From the NCBI GenBank assembly GCA_963205305.1, contig CAUJIC010000047.1:1-39318 (forward strand): a stretch of 39,318 nt of DNA, written 5' to 3'. The first letter of the stretch is position 1, and the number at the start of each line of letters is the position of its first letter. Origin of the DNA: Pseudomonadota bacterium (GTDB taxonomy: Bacteria; Pseudomonadota; Alphaproteobacteria; Rickettsiales; UBA3002). The notes below the pieces were generated by a model. It made no database searches, was not told where the DNA came from, and saw only the letters and a list, made by a program, of their open reading frames with translations. Positions 1-7,926 of this stretch are shown one piece after another. A program made the position numbers and the translations under genes.

Positions 1-456
1 CACATAGCGAAAGAACGATTAAATATCCTTCGTGCTAGTCCTCACGATGCGACCGCATTAGGCAACCTTCAACAAGCCGACACTTATAATTCCATGCCCC
101 TATCCGATACGGCGCAGAAAAAATTTGACCTTCTACAACCCATTATTGCAAGCGGCGTCGAAACGAAATGTAGCGAATCTGTGCCCGTTAAAACCGAGTC
201 AGGCATTGAAGTGAACGCTGCATCTGCGCCGCTCATGACGGAGGCGTATCCAACCAACGCATGCCTGCTTTCTGAATATGAAATAACATCGGCTAGAGTA
301 TACACCTCCACGGCGACAGAGGACTTGGCGCGAAACTTCGTTTCTAGCTCTGGCAAAAAGATTTCTATCGGACCCGCTGAAAATGTGGACAATAGTGAGT
401 CCAAATCCCCTAGCCCATCGCCAGCAATACCCCCTTCAGCCTCACTACATCGTTAA
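1..456 (+). CDS. 3' end of an unrecognised protein (partial)
   Basis: The frame is open from the first base of the window to a TAA at 454-456, so this is the C-terminal part (about 151 residues) of a gene that starts upstream. I do not recognise a family. The visible part is hydrophilic, has two cysteines about 45 residues apart in its middle, and ends in a Ser/Pro-rich low-complexity tail. There is no membrane segment. An opposite-strand open frame covers about 84-404, but the plus frame is favoured because it is unbroken to the window edge and is followed in the same direction by a protease gene with its own promoter-like sequence. Function unknown. Confidence 0.5.
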   Translation, partial: HIAKERLNILRASPHDATALGNLQQADTYNSMPLSDTAQKKFDLLQPIIASGVETKCSESVPVKTESGIEVNAASAPLMTEAYPTNACLLSEYEITSARVYTSTATEDLARNFVSSSGKKISIGPAENVDNSESKSPSPSPAIPPSASLHR

Positions 457-482
457 TACTGTTTCTCCACACTATAAGCTGC

Positions 483-488
483 TATAAA
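483..488 (+). promoter_or_regulatory. -10 element of the protease gene (leaderless candidate)
   Basis: TATAAA preceded by TGC (extended -10 look) lies 7 bases before the ATG at 496, and no Shine-Dalgarno sequence is visible. Transcription would start at or next to the start codon. A second TATAAG lies at 473-478. No convincing -35 was found. Confidence 0.4.
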
Positions 489-495
489 AAACTCC

Positions 496-1221
496 ATGCG
501 CCTCCTCCCCCTCCTACTTGCCCTGCTTGCCATGCCCTCTTTCGCGCAGCAGATGATCTATTACAAAATCTCCTCGGGCACGGGCTTCCTGATCAATAAC
601 GATGGGCATGTGGTCACCAACGAGCATGTGGTTCGGGGATGCAAGTCCATTTCCATTTTAACGCCCAAGGGCGAAGAACAGGCCGATTTGGTGGCTACCC
701 ACCCCGAACGCGACCTGGCGGTGCTAAAAACGGCCTATATTGGCAAAACCACGGCGCCCATGCGCTGGAACATCAGCGACTTGCACGTAGGGGATGGGGT
801 GGTGGTCATGGGATACCCTGGGCAGGAAGGTTCCACAGGCCATTCCCAGTACAAAAAAACGAGCATCACCTCACTCAAAGGCCCCACGGGCGAGGACCAG
901 TGGATTCAGCTAGCCAGCGTTGCCTCGAAGGGTAATTCGGGTGGGCCTGTGCTTGATGGTTCGGGCAATGTTATTGCCGTTATTTCTGGCATGGCCATGA
1001 CCTACCATGTGGGGGCTGATGGTAAACCCATAGGTGCCCCCGTCAAGAAATCCGACGTGGCGATTACCCTGGCCGCCTTGCAGGATTTTCTGCGTGATCA
1101 CGGGGTGAGCTTCTACGAATCCACCAGCGGCAATGTAGCATATGGCGATGGAGTGCTACGCGACAATGCCCGTAACTTCATCGTCCCCGTACGCTGTATT
1201 CAGGATGTTACGCGCCGCTAA
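496..1221 (+). CDS. Secreted trypsin-like serine protease (S1C/DegP-type fold)
   Basis: A 241-residue protein with an N-terminal signal peptide (residues 1 to about 17, hydrophobic Leu-rich core, cleavage after SFA) and one trypsin-like peptidase domain. The catalytic triad is visible: His44 in TNEHVV, Asp73 in ERDLAVLK and Ser148 in GNSGGP. It therefore looks active in the periplasm. Unlike DegP/HtrA it has no PDZ domain; after the protease core there are only about 90 residues, which fit the end of the fold. The natural substrate cannot be told. Its stop codon overlaps the stop of motB on the other strand by 3 bases, so the two genes converge with no space for a separate terminator. Confidence 0.85.
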   Translation: MRLLPLLLALLAMPSFAQQMIYYKISSGTGFLINNDGHVVTNEHVVRGCKSISILTPKGEEQADLVATHPERDLAVLKTAYIGKTTAPMRWNISDLHVGDGVVVMGYPGQEGSTGHSQYKKTSITSLKGPTGEDQWIQLASVASKGNSGGPVLDGSGNVIAVISGMAMTYHVGADGKPIGAPVKKSDVAITLAALQDFLRDHGVSFYESTSGNVAYGDGVLRDNARNFIVPVRCIQDVTRR

Positions 1222-2183
1222 TGGCCGCTGCCATGCTCGGCTGGCGCTGGCTTAGGCGCTTCCACAGGTGCCGCAGGCGCAGGGGCTTCTGGCGCTGCCT
1301 CTTTTGGCAGTACCATATCGGGAATCAGGATGTGCGACCCGCGCAACATGACCAGTGAAATCCGACGATTTTTGGGGCCACGCGGCTCATCAGGGGTGAA
1401 CAATTCCTTATCCGCCACGCCGATGACTTTCTTCGCTCGCTCGGCTTCTAGGCCTGCTTTGGTGAGGAAGCGACGCGCCGCTTGCGCACGGTCAGCAGAT
1501 AACTCCCAATTGGTGTAGTCTGCGCGCCCCGTCTCAGCAGGCGATGCATCCGTATGCCCCGCAATCGACATGTAATTCGGCATTTTCCGAATGAGTTCGC
1601 CCATACGGGTAAGGATGGTGCGTCCGTGCTCCGTAAGTGTCGCTGTAGATTTCTCGAACATGGCGTATTTCGCGTTATCCGTTACGTCGATCCGCAAGCC
1701 TTCAGGGGTTTGGGTCACGCTGATATTGTCGGCGTATTTCTGCATCGACGCTTCCTGCGCAATGGCCTGCTCAATCGCGCTTTCGCTTTGTTTGAAGAGA
1801 TTGTCATCCTTATCGGATTCGTCTTTAGCTTGGTTTTCTGGGTTACCCGCCACCGTGCCACTAGGGGTGTAGCCTGTTACAATCGCAGGGTCGGACATTT
1901 GCCCCTTGGCGGTGCCCTCGGTGTTGGGTGAAAGCCCTCCATCGAAGCCAATGCCTTGGCTGTCTTTAATCCCCTGCGTGGGCGTAAAATACTCCGACAG
2001 CCCTTTCAGCGTTTCCTTCGAGGCCGAGGATAGCAGCCACAAAAGCAGGAAGAACGCCATCATCGCCGTCACGAAATCGGCATAGGCCACCTTCCACGCG
2101 CCGCCATGGTGGCCGCCCGCGACCTTCTTCACCTTCTTGATGATAATCGGGCGTTTGCCGTCATCCTTACCTTTGGCAGCCAT
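1218..2183 (-). CDS. motB: Flagellar motor stator protein MotB
   Basis: A 321-residue stator subunit. A short basic cytoplasmic N-terminus leads into a single transmembrane helix (about residues 32-51) with the proton-binding Asp36 in the sequence AYADFVTAMMAF, the MotB hallmark. A plug/linker follows, then a C-terminal OmpA-like peptidoglycan-binding domain (about residues 165-285, including AGHTDASP and the NRRISLVML end). The tail after residue 290 is Pro/Ala-rich. With MotA it forms the ion channel that drives flagellar rotation and anchors the stator to the cell wall. It starts 3 bases after the motA stop, so the two are co-transcribed. The Asp/Ala context looks proton-type rather than sodium-type, but that is not decisive. 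Confidence 0.95.
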   Translation of the reverse strand: MAAKGKDDGKRPIIIKKVKKVAGGHHGGAWKVAYADFVTAMMAFFLLLWLLSSASKETLKGLSEYFTPTQGIKDSQGIGFDGGLSPNTEGTAKGQMSDPAIVTGYTPSGTVAGNPENQAKDESDKDDNLFKQSESAIEQAIAQEASMQKYADNISVTQTPEGLRIDVTDNAKYAMFEKSTATLTEHGRTILTRMGELIRKMPNYMSIAGHTDASPAETGRADYTNWELSADRAQAARRFLTKAGLEAERAKKVIGVADKELFTPDEPRGPKNRRISLVMLRGSHILIPDMVLPKEAAPEAPAPAAPVEAPKPAPAEHGSGH

Positions 2184-2186
2184 GGC

Positions 2187-3062
2187 TTACCCCGCGGCAG
2201 GAAGGTTGTTCAGCACTTGTTCCATTTCCGCAAATTTCGGCTGGTACACACTTGGGATATTGCCACGGCCAATCTCGACCGAGACCTGCGGCGCGTTGCC
2301 ATGCAAATGCGAGACCAGTACCGACTTAATGATCATGTAGAAGGTATGATCCTGATCGTACATCTGGGTCAATTTCGAGGCAATCGGCCCCACCAGCCCG
2401 TACGCCAAAAACACCCCAAGGAACGTACCCACCAGCGCGCCACCAATCATCCCGCCAAGAATTTCTACGGGCTCGCTGATGCTGGCCATCGTCTTAATCA
2501 CCCCTAGCACCGCTGCCACAATCCCGAGTGCCGGAATACCATCGGCCATCGTCTGAATCGCGTGGGCGGGGGCAAGTAACTCATGGTGATGTTTCTCCAG
2601 CTGCTTCTCCATCATGTCTTCGAGCTGGTTCGGATCCTCGAAGTTCATGGTAATCATGCGCAGCGTATCGCAGATAAATTCTACCGCAAAATGGTCGTGC
2701 ACAATCTTCGGATACTGGCTAAATATAGCGGATTGTTCTGGATTTTCAATGTGCTGCTCAAGCGCCACCATGCCCTTCGTGCGCACCAACTTCAAAATCG
2801 CAAACAGGAGCGCAAGCACATCCTGATAATCTTGCTTCTTCCATTTTGGCCCTTTGAACGACTTGCCAAAATCCTTCAGCGAGGCTTTGATAACATTGCC
2901 TTTATTGGCAATCATGAAGGCACCGACTGCAGCACCCCCAATCGCCATGAACTCGTGTGGGGCGGCATGAAGGATAATCGCGAACTTACCGCCGCCAAGC
3001 ACGTAACTGCCAAAAACCATCGCAAATACAACAACAATACCGATAATTCCAAGCATGTTCAC
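2187..3062 (-). CDS. motA: Flagellar motor stator protein MotA
   Basis: A 291-residue MotA/ExbB-family membrane protein with four hydrophobic segments, near residues 1-22, 35-50, 175-195 and 205-230. The large cytoplasmic loop between segments 2 and 3 carries the conserved charged face that contacts FliG. The conserved proline motif GIPALGIVAAVLG opens the third segment. The first possible start is a GTG at 3060-3062, with an in-frame ATG two codons later (3054-3056). A GGAT 6 bases before the ATG could be a weak ribosome site, while TTTATA at 3071-3076 would put the transcript start at the GTG. It forms an operon with motB. No other flagellar gene is in the window. Confidence 0.95.
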   Translation of the reverse strand: MNMLGIIGIVVVFAMVFGSYVLGGGKFAIILHAAPHEFMAIGGAAVGAFMIANKGNVIKASLKDFGKSFKGPKWKKQDYQDVLALLFAILKLVRTKGMVALEQHIENPEQSAIFSQYPKIVHDHFAVEFICDTLRMITMNFEDPNQLEDMMEKQLEKHHHELLAPAHAIQTMADGIPALGIVAAVLGVIKTMASISEPVEILGGMIGGALVGTFLGVFLAYGLVGPIASKLTQMYDQDHTFYMIIKSVLVSHLHGNAPQVSVEIGRGNIPSVYQPKFAEMEQVLNNLPAAG

Positions 3063-3070
3063 ATCCAGCT

Positions 3071-3076
3071 ATAAAG
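3071..3076 (-). promoter_or_regulatory. -10-like element before motA
   Basis: On the minus strand TTTATA (overlapping TATAGC at 3068-3073) ends 5 to 8 bases before the GTG start at 3062, giving a very short or absent leader. It lies in the 128-base gap between astB and motA, so motAB need not depend on the ast promoter. No strong -35 was recognised. Confidence 0.3.
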
Positions 3077-3190
3077 TATGATGCCTCAATCTAACGCATT
3101 CCAAATGGCTTTCCAGTGCAATCGCCGTTGTGCACATTAGTTCGGTATCTTTCGTGATGCTGTTGCAACCGCGTCACGCGATGGGTGGGT

Positions 3191-4525
3191 TTAATACCCC
3201 CGCCATGGGTCATACAAATCCGGCATACCGATAAGTTCGGCGAGGGCCTGATAGGCCGCATCCAACTCCGTTACGAATGCGGGATCACGCAAATCCGAAA
3301 ATTGTAGGCGGTCACGGTAATGGGTTTCGACCCATTTTTTTAGGAGCAAGTATTTCTGATCCGTGAGTACCACCCCCGGATGAAGCGACTCTTCTCGTTC
3401 CGCATCCAGAACGATTCGCAACCTCAAACATGCAGGGCCACCCCCGTTACGCATACTTTCACGCACGTCTAGGTAGTGGACATGGTGGAGCGCGCCCTGC
3501 CCCATGAGCCGATCGACCACCCCCCTGACACCCGCATGATTCGAGCACTCGGAGGGCGAAACAAGGGCGAAGGTTTGGTCGGGCAATTCGAGCAGTTGCG
3601 AGTTGAATAAGTAGGTCGAAACCGCATCCTCGACACTTAACTCGTCGGCACGAACTTCAAAAAACTGTAACTCGGGGCGGGCAGCAAAATAGGCGGCGAG
3701 TTTTTTCTGGTGTTCGGGAATAAATGCCCCTTCATGGACCACCATCAGTCGGGTGGTGTTCATGGCGATCACATCGTTATGAAATACGCCCCTATCAATC
3801 GCTTCGGGGGATTGCTGCAGCAGCATAATATGCTCAGCATCGAGACCGTGAAGGCGCGCAATCGCCTCGCTTGCTGCCCGCTGTTGGCGGGGCGGATGCT
3901 TCTGGGTTCGTAAAGTTACTTCATGACTTTTACCATAGACAAAAATATTTAATGAATTTTTATTATCATTATTATTTACTCTCATATGATTAGCTGCTCC
4001 CTCGTCGGCCATCAATTCGACCGGCGGAAGCGCATTATGAATCGAAAATAATTTTTTATTATGGAAAATTCTATTGAGCAGCCGCTCGGAGAATGCTGCC
4101 TCAACACTACGATGGTAATGGCTCGTCAGATTGGCAGGCGTTAGATGGGTTTTTCCGTCGGCCGCGTCGGGGGATGGGGTCACCGTTGCGGCGTTGGCTG
4201 CCCACATAAACGACGACGAATAGAGGGCAGCGAGTAGATGGGGAGCCTGTGTATAAGCTGCATCCAAAGACTCCCCTAGCGACCCCAAAAACCCCAGGCG
4301 TTTAAGCTCAAAAACCAGCGGACGGTAGTGCGGTGGAAGGAAGGCTTGCTTCATCCCCAAGTTGCGAACAAAGAGCATTTTCTCGAGCCCTTGTAACGCC
4401 GCCATGCGCGGATTCGACACCATGCCCGCATTATGGGCAGCAGCGAGGTTTCCCGTGGCTAAGCCCGCATAGTTATGGGTTGGGCCCACCAGTCCATCGA
4501 ACTGCCACTCACGATTGCTCATCAT
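3191..4525 (-). CDS. astB: N-succinylarginine dihydrolase AstB
   Basis: A 444-residue protein matching the usual length of AstB (E. coli about 447). It begins with the family signature around EWQFDGLVGPTHNYAGLATGN and carries the guanidine-modifying fold motifs NNDNKNSLN in mid-protein and HNDVIAMNTTRLMVVHEGAF near residues 247-267. It ends with the characteristic DPWRGY. It converts N2-succinylarginine to N2-succinylornithine, ammonia and CO2, the second step of the arginine succinyltransferase (AST) pathway. Two ATG codons stand in tandem at the start (4520-4525) directly against the astD stop, so it is translationally coupled as the last gene of astA-astD-astB. Confidence 0.96.
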   Translation of the reverse strand: MMSNREWQFDGLVGPTHNYAGLATGNLAAAHNAGMVSNPRMAALQGLEKMLFVRNLGMKQAFLPPHYRPLVFELKRLGFLGSLGESLDAAYTQAPHLLAALYSSSFMWAANAATVTPSPDAADGKTHLTPANLTSHYHRSVEAAFSERLLNRIFHNKKLFSIHNALPPVELMADEGAANHMRVNNNDNKNSLNIFVYGKSHEVTLRTQKHPPRQQRAASEAIARLHGLDAEHIMLLQQSPEAIDRGVFHNDVIAMNTTRLMVVHEGAFIPEHQKKLAAYFAARPELQFFEVRADELSVEDAVSTYLFNSQLLELPDQTFALVSPSECSNHAGVRGVVDRLMGQGALHHVHYLDVRESMRNGGGPACLRLRIVLDAEREESLHPGVVLTDQKYLLLKKWVETHYRDRLQFSDLRDPAFVTELDAAYQALAELIGMPDLYDPWRGY

Positions 4526-5983
4526 CTATCCTATTGTTATTCCCGCAGGGATTTGGTTTGGGAGCGCTAGCATCCCCGACTCGACTGAGGCCACAGGGTA
4601 GGCACAATAGTCGGCCGAGTAGTAGCCAGCAGGACGGTGGTTGCCACTCAACCCGATTCCGCCGAAGGGCCCAGCACCCGAAGCGCCCGTTGTCTGGCGG
4701 TTCCAATTAATTAAGCCCGCTCTTAATTGACTACTAACCTTTTGAAACACTGCCGAATCATCGCATAGAACCGCCGCGCTTAACCCATACTGTGTACTAT
4801 TCGCGCAATCGATCGCTTCTTCCATCGTATCCACGCAATAAACCTGCAGTAATGGGCCGAAATATTCCGTATCTGGAACGTTTTTAACACCGGTCATGTC
4901 GATAATCGCAGGGGATAAAAACGGCAATCCCTCACGCAGCTGACGCATACGAAGGAGCACTTTTCCACCTAGTTTTTCAAGCGTCATTTGCGCCTCAAGT
5001 AATCGATTCGCTTCGCGCATGGAAATCACTGGCCCCATAAAGGGGGCAGGCGTTTCGTCATGCGCCCCGATAACGAGGGATGCGGAAACCTGAGTTAACT
5101 TGGCCAAAAATGCGTCGCGGCCATCCCATTTCGGTAGAACGAGCCTGCGTGCACAGGTGCAGCGCTGCCCCGTACCCGTAAACGCCGAAAGTATTGTTTC
5201 GAGCACTGCGGCCTTAATGTCCGATACCTTGCTGATAATCAATGGGTTATTGCCGCCCATCTCGAGCGCCAGCATCACCTCGGGCCGCCCTGCCAACTGG
5301 GCATGAATGGCTTTGCCTGTGGCCGAGGATCCCGTGAACAAAATGCCATCCACCGCAGCGTTGGCAAGCGCCATACCCGTCTCGCGCTCCCCTTGAATCA
5401 GATTTAACACGCCCGCAGGCAACCCCGCCGCGTCCCATTGCTTGACCATCCACTCCGCCACCATGGGCGTCTGCTCGCTAGGCTTGAAGACGATGGTGTT
5501 GCCCGCCAGCAGCGCAGGCATGATATGGCCATTGGGCAAATGGGCAGGAAAATTATAGGGTCCATACACCGCCATCACGCCATGCGGGCGGTGACGAACG
5601 ACTGCCGTGCCGACGGGCGACGTGCGCGATTTGGTGCCGGTGCGCTCTGCATAGGCTTCGCTCGCATAGGTCAGTTTGGCAACCACTGCGGCCACCTCGG
5701 ATTTAGCATCCCACATCGCCTTACCAGTCTCGTTGGCAATCGCCAGCGCCAACTCGTCCTGAGCGCCTAATATCAATGACTTAAACTTATCCACCAGCGC
5801 ATAGCGCGCCTCGTACCCAAGTGCTGCCCATTGAGGAAATGCAGCACGCGCAGCGCTTACCGCCTCACCCACTTGGGTGCCATCCGCCGCCTTGCCCTGC
5901 CACAGGGTTTTACCCGTTGCAGGGTTGGTCGATACAAAGGAATGGCTGCCAGAATCAACCCATAAGCCATTGATATACTGCAT
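4526..5983 (-). CDS. astD: Succinylglutamate-semialdehyde dehydrogenase AstD
   Basis: A 485-residue NAD-dependent aldehyde dehydrogenase. It shows the cofactor-binding stretch VYGPYNFPAHLPNGH and GNTIVFKPSEQTP, the general-base Glu in LEMGGNNP, and the nucleophile Cys in TGTGQRCTCARR. The PYNFPAHLPNGH and LEMGGNNPL variants are typical of AstD rather than of betaine or lactaldehyde dehydrogenases. It oxidises N-succinylglutamate semialdehyde to N-succinylglutamate. The start ATG has AGGGG about 6 bases upstream and lies 27 bases after astA. The middle position in astA-astD-astB supports the assignment. Confidence 0.95.
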   Translation of the reverse strand: MQYINGLWVDSGSHSFVSTNPATGKTLWQGKAADGTQVGEAVSAARAAFPQWAALGYEARYALVDKFKSLILGAQDELALAIANETGKAMWDAKSEVAAVVAKLTYASEAYAERTGTKSRTSPVGTAVVRHRPHGVMAVYGPYNFPAHLPNGHIMPALLAGNTIVFKPSEQTPMVAEWMVKQWDAAGLPAGVLNLIQGERETGMALANAAVDGILFTGSSATGKAIHAQLAGRPEVMLALEMGGNNPLIISKVSDIKAAVLETILSAFTGTGQRCTCARRLVLPKWDGRDAFLAKLTQVSASLVIGAHDETPAPFMGPVISMREANRLLEAQMTLEKLGGKVLLRMRQLREGLPFLSPAIIDMTGVKNVPDTEYFGPLLQVYCVDTMEEAIDCANSTQYGLSAAVLCDDSAVFQKVSSQLRAGLINWNRQTTGASGAGPFGGIGLSGNHRPAGYYSADYCAYPVASVESGMLALPNQIPAGITIG

Positions 5984-6010
5984 AAGAACCCCTATTGAAA
6001 TTCATTGTGG

Positions 6011-7027
6011 CTAGACGGGATAATAACGCACCGTGTCGCCAACGCTCACCCCTGCTCTGCGTGCCAAGCGCGGGGTGATACTCACGCCACCCGCAACCTC
6101 CTCGAGCCGCCCGACCGCGCAACGAAAGCCTGTGAATTGGTCGTTACTCACCATAAATTTACTGGTTTCCTCTTGCAATTCCGCTATCGTAATAATCTTG
6201 GCCAGCTTAGCTTTTGCCACCACATCGATGCTGGTACGCTCGGCAATCAGGGTAGGCCCGCCATCGAAAATGTCGACATAGCCCGTATATTTAAACCCCT
6301 GCCGTTCGAGCATTGCCTTCGCAGGCTCAGAGGCAGAGTTGACCATGCCCACTGCCGCCTGTGCCGATTTAGGCATGAGGCTGAGGTAAATTGGGTATTT
6401 GGGCATCAGATCGTTGATGAACTGGTTGCCCTGCGTGGCGTTGATATAATCCGCCTTGGCGAAGCCCATCTGGAAGAACTTCTTGGGCAAGGCATTGTAA
6501 AATGGTGCATTTCCCTCGACATCATGCACGCCGCGCATTTCCGCAATCACCTGATCGGCGAAATGCTGAGGAAACGCCGCCATGAACATGAACCGCGCCA
6601 GCGACATCATTTTGCCCAGTCGGTCGCGCCGATAGGAAGGTTCGAGGAACAGTGAACCCACTTCGGTCGCCCCCGTTAAATCATTCGTCACCTGCAGCAT
6701 GGTCTGCTTGCTGAAAATATCGAGCTGCGTCGATACTTGGGTGATTGTCGTCAGCTTATAGGAATAAAAGGGCTGGCTGAGGCCGATATGCGCCTTAATG
6801 CCGCACGTGCCTGCAATATGGCCGCCATTTTCGCTATCTTCGAGCACGAAAAAGAAGCTTTCTTGGCCTTTTTTGGGGTATTGCCCCGCAAAACTAGCCA
6901 CCGATGCCTCAATTTTCTCGCGCAGCACCGCTTCATCGGGCGGCAGCGATGTCATTCCAAACCCCGCTTGGCGGGCAAGCTCGAGCACAGCGGCGTGGTC
7001 GTTGATCGTCGCAGGGCGCAAAAACAC
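6011..7027 (-). CDS. astA: Arginine N-succinyltransferase AstA
   Basis: A 338-residue protein of the AstA family (usual length about 340) with a GNAT-like fold. It transfers succinyl from succinyl-CoA to the alpha-amino group of arginine, the committing step of the AST pathway. Family landmarks include the N-terminal LRPATINDHAAVLELA, GTCGIKAHIGLSQPFYSYK, EVGSLFLEPSYRRDRLGKMMSLARF, and the C-terminal FDGGPTLIAERTSID. The start is a GTG (7025-7027) with GAGG 7 bases upstream. It is the first gene of astA-astD-astB. A short inverted repeat (TATGC-AAGCA-GCATA, 7047-7061) lies just before it and may be an operator. It is divergent from umuD. Confidence 0.95.
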   Translation of the reverse strand: MFLRPATINDHAAVLELARQAGFGMTSLPPDEAVLREKIEASVASFAGQYPKKGQESFFFVLEDSENGGHIAGTCGIKAHIGLSQPFYSYKLTTITQVSTQLDIFSKQTMLQVTNDLTGATEVGSLFLEPSYRRDRLGKMMSLARFMFMAAFPQHFADQVIAEMRGVHDVEGNAPFYNALPKKFFQMGFAKADYINATQGNQFINDLMPKYPIYLSLMPKSAQAAVGMVNSASEPAKAMLERQGFKYTGYVDIFDGGPTLIAERTSIDVVAKAKLAKIITIAELQEETSKFMVSNDQFTGFRCAVGRLEEVAGGVSITPRLARRAGVSVGDTVRYYPV

Positions 7028-7046
7028 GTAAAACCTCTCTATTAGC

Positions 7047-7061
7047 TATGCAAGCAGCATA
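7047..7061. repeat. Short inverted repeat upstream of astA
   Basis: TATGCAAGCAGCATA has perfect 5-base arms around a 5-base centre. It sits 20 bases before the astA start, between the divergent astA and umuD genes. It could be a regulator site for the ast operon, but arms this short also occur by chance. Confidence 0.25.
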
Positions 7062-7204
7062 CGCCTCCTATCAAGCATACTCAAGTGGCAGCTTGGCATC
7101 AGGTTTAACGCCATCTCCTACCCTCTCGCGCTGTGATAAAATCGCCGCTTGACCTGCCACGCGCTTTTGTGCATCTTGATTTTCGGGACAAGAATGGAGG
7201 CGTT

Positions 7205-7771
7205 ATGAAACAAGCCAGTAAAAAATCATCGGCCACGGGCACAAGCAATGTCACCCCCATCCATGGCGGCAAACGCCAAGGTGCTGGGCGGCCCAAGGGC
7301 AGCGGACGCTTTGGCGAAATTACCGAGCGCGTGCGCGTACCTGCCAGCTTGGTGGGGGATGTGATTCGATTTGTGGAATCGAAGGCCTTCAAAATCCCAC
7401 TCTATAGCGCCACGGTGCAGGCAGGCTCACCCGCCTTTGCGGATGACCACGTGGAAACGCGGATGGACTTGAACGCGCACCTTGTCCGTAAGCCCGAGGA
7501 AACTTTCTTGGTACGGGCGGCGGGTGATTCCATGATCGATGCCAATATCCGCGATGGTGACCTGCTCGTGGTCGATCGCGCGGCGGCCCCCAAACACGGC
7601 AAAATCGTCATTGCGGCGGTGGATGGCGCACTGACGGTGAAATTCCTCATTATCAAGCAGGGCCGCACCTACCTCATGCCCGCTAATCCCGAATATTCGC
7701 CCATCCCCGTGAACCCCGAAACGGGCGTGACTATTTGGGGTGTCGTCACCAGTTCGGTGCGCGAACACTAG
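7205..7771 (+). CDS. umuD: UmuD-like self-cleaving S24 peptidase (orphan)
   Basis: A 188-residue protein of the LexA/UmuD S24 family. The start at 7205 is chosen because GGAGG lies 4 bases upstream; an in-frame ATG at 7133 has no ribosome site. The N-terminus has the GKRQGAGRPKGSGRFGE segment of long-form UmuD proteins. The Ala73-Gly74 self-cleavage site, Ser109 (GDSMID) and Lys146 (LTVKFL) are all present, and the 37-residue Ser-Lys spacing equals that of UmuD. There is no helix-turn-helix, so it is not LexA. Its usual role is, after RecA-induced cleavage, as the subunit of translesion polymerase V. No umuC or dnaE2 follows, and no GTTC-N7-GTTC SOS box was seen upstream. Confidence 0.85.
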   Translation: MKQASKKSSATGTSNVTPIHGGKRQGAGRPKGSGRFGEITERVRVPASLVGDVIRFVESKAFKIPLYSATVQAGSPAFADDHVETRMDLNAHLVRKPEETFLVRAAGDSMIDANIRDGDLLVVDRAAAPKHGKIVIAAVDGALTVKFLIIKQGRTYLMPANPEYSPIPVNPETGVTIWGVVTSSVREH

Positions 7772-7868
7772 TAACATCGCAACATCTGCATCGGGACATT
7801 TTTCTTTCCCCAACTTTTGCAGTTTACGTTGTATGATATCGGAACCATCGGTAATATAAGGCGAACAC

Positions 7869-7893
7869 CCCACGCGAATGAATCATCCGTGGG
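7869..7893. other. Hairpin in the leader region of the aminotransferase gene
   Basis: CCCACG and CGTGGG form a perfect 6-bp GC-rich stem around a 13-base loop, 34 bases before the ATG at 7927. A 13-base palindrome ACTTTTCGAAAGT follows at 7905-7917. No T-tract follows, so it is not a classical terminator. A regulatory role for the downstream gene pair is possible. Confidence 0.3.
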
Positions 7894-7926
7894 TTAGTCG
7901 CGTCACTTTTCGAAAGTTACACATCC

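Noticed and set aside
84-404. Minus-strand open frame of 106 codons opposite the first partial gene
   Set aside because: The plus frame is open without interruption to the window edge and fits a gene end; both cannot easily be real and the minus frame shows no ribosome site or known domain.
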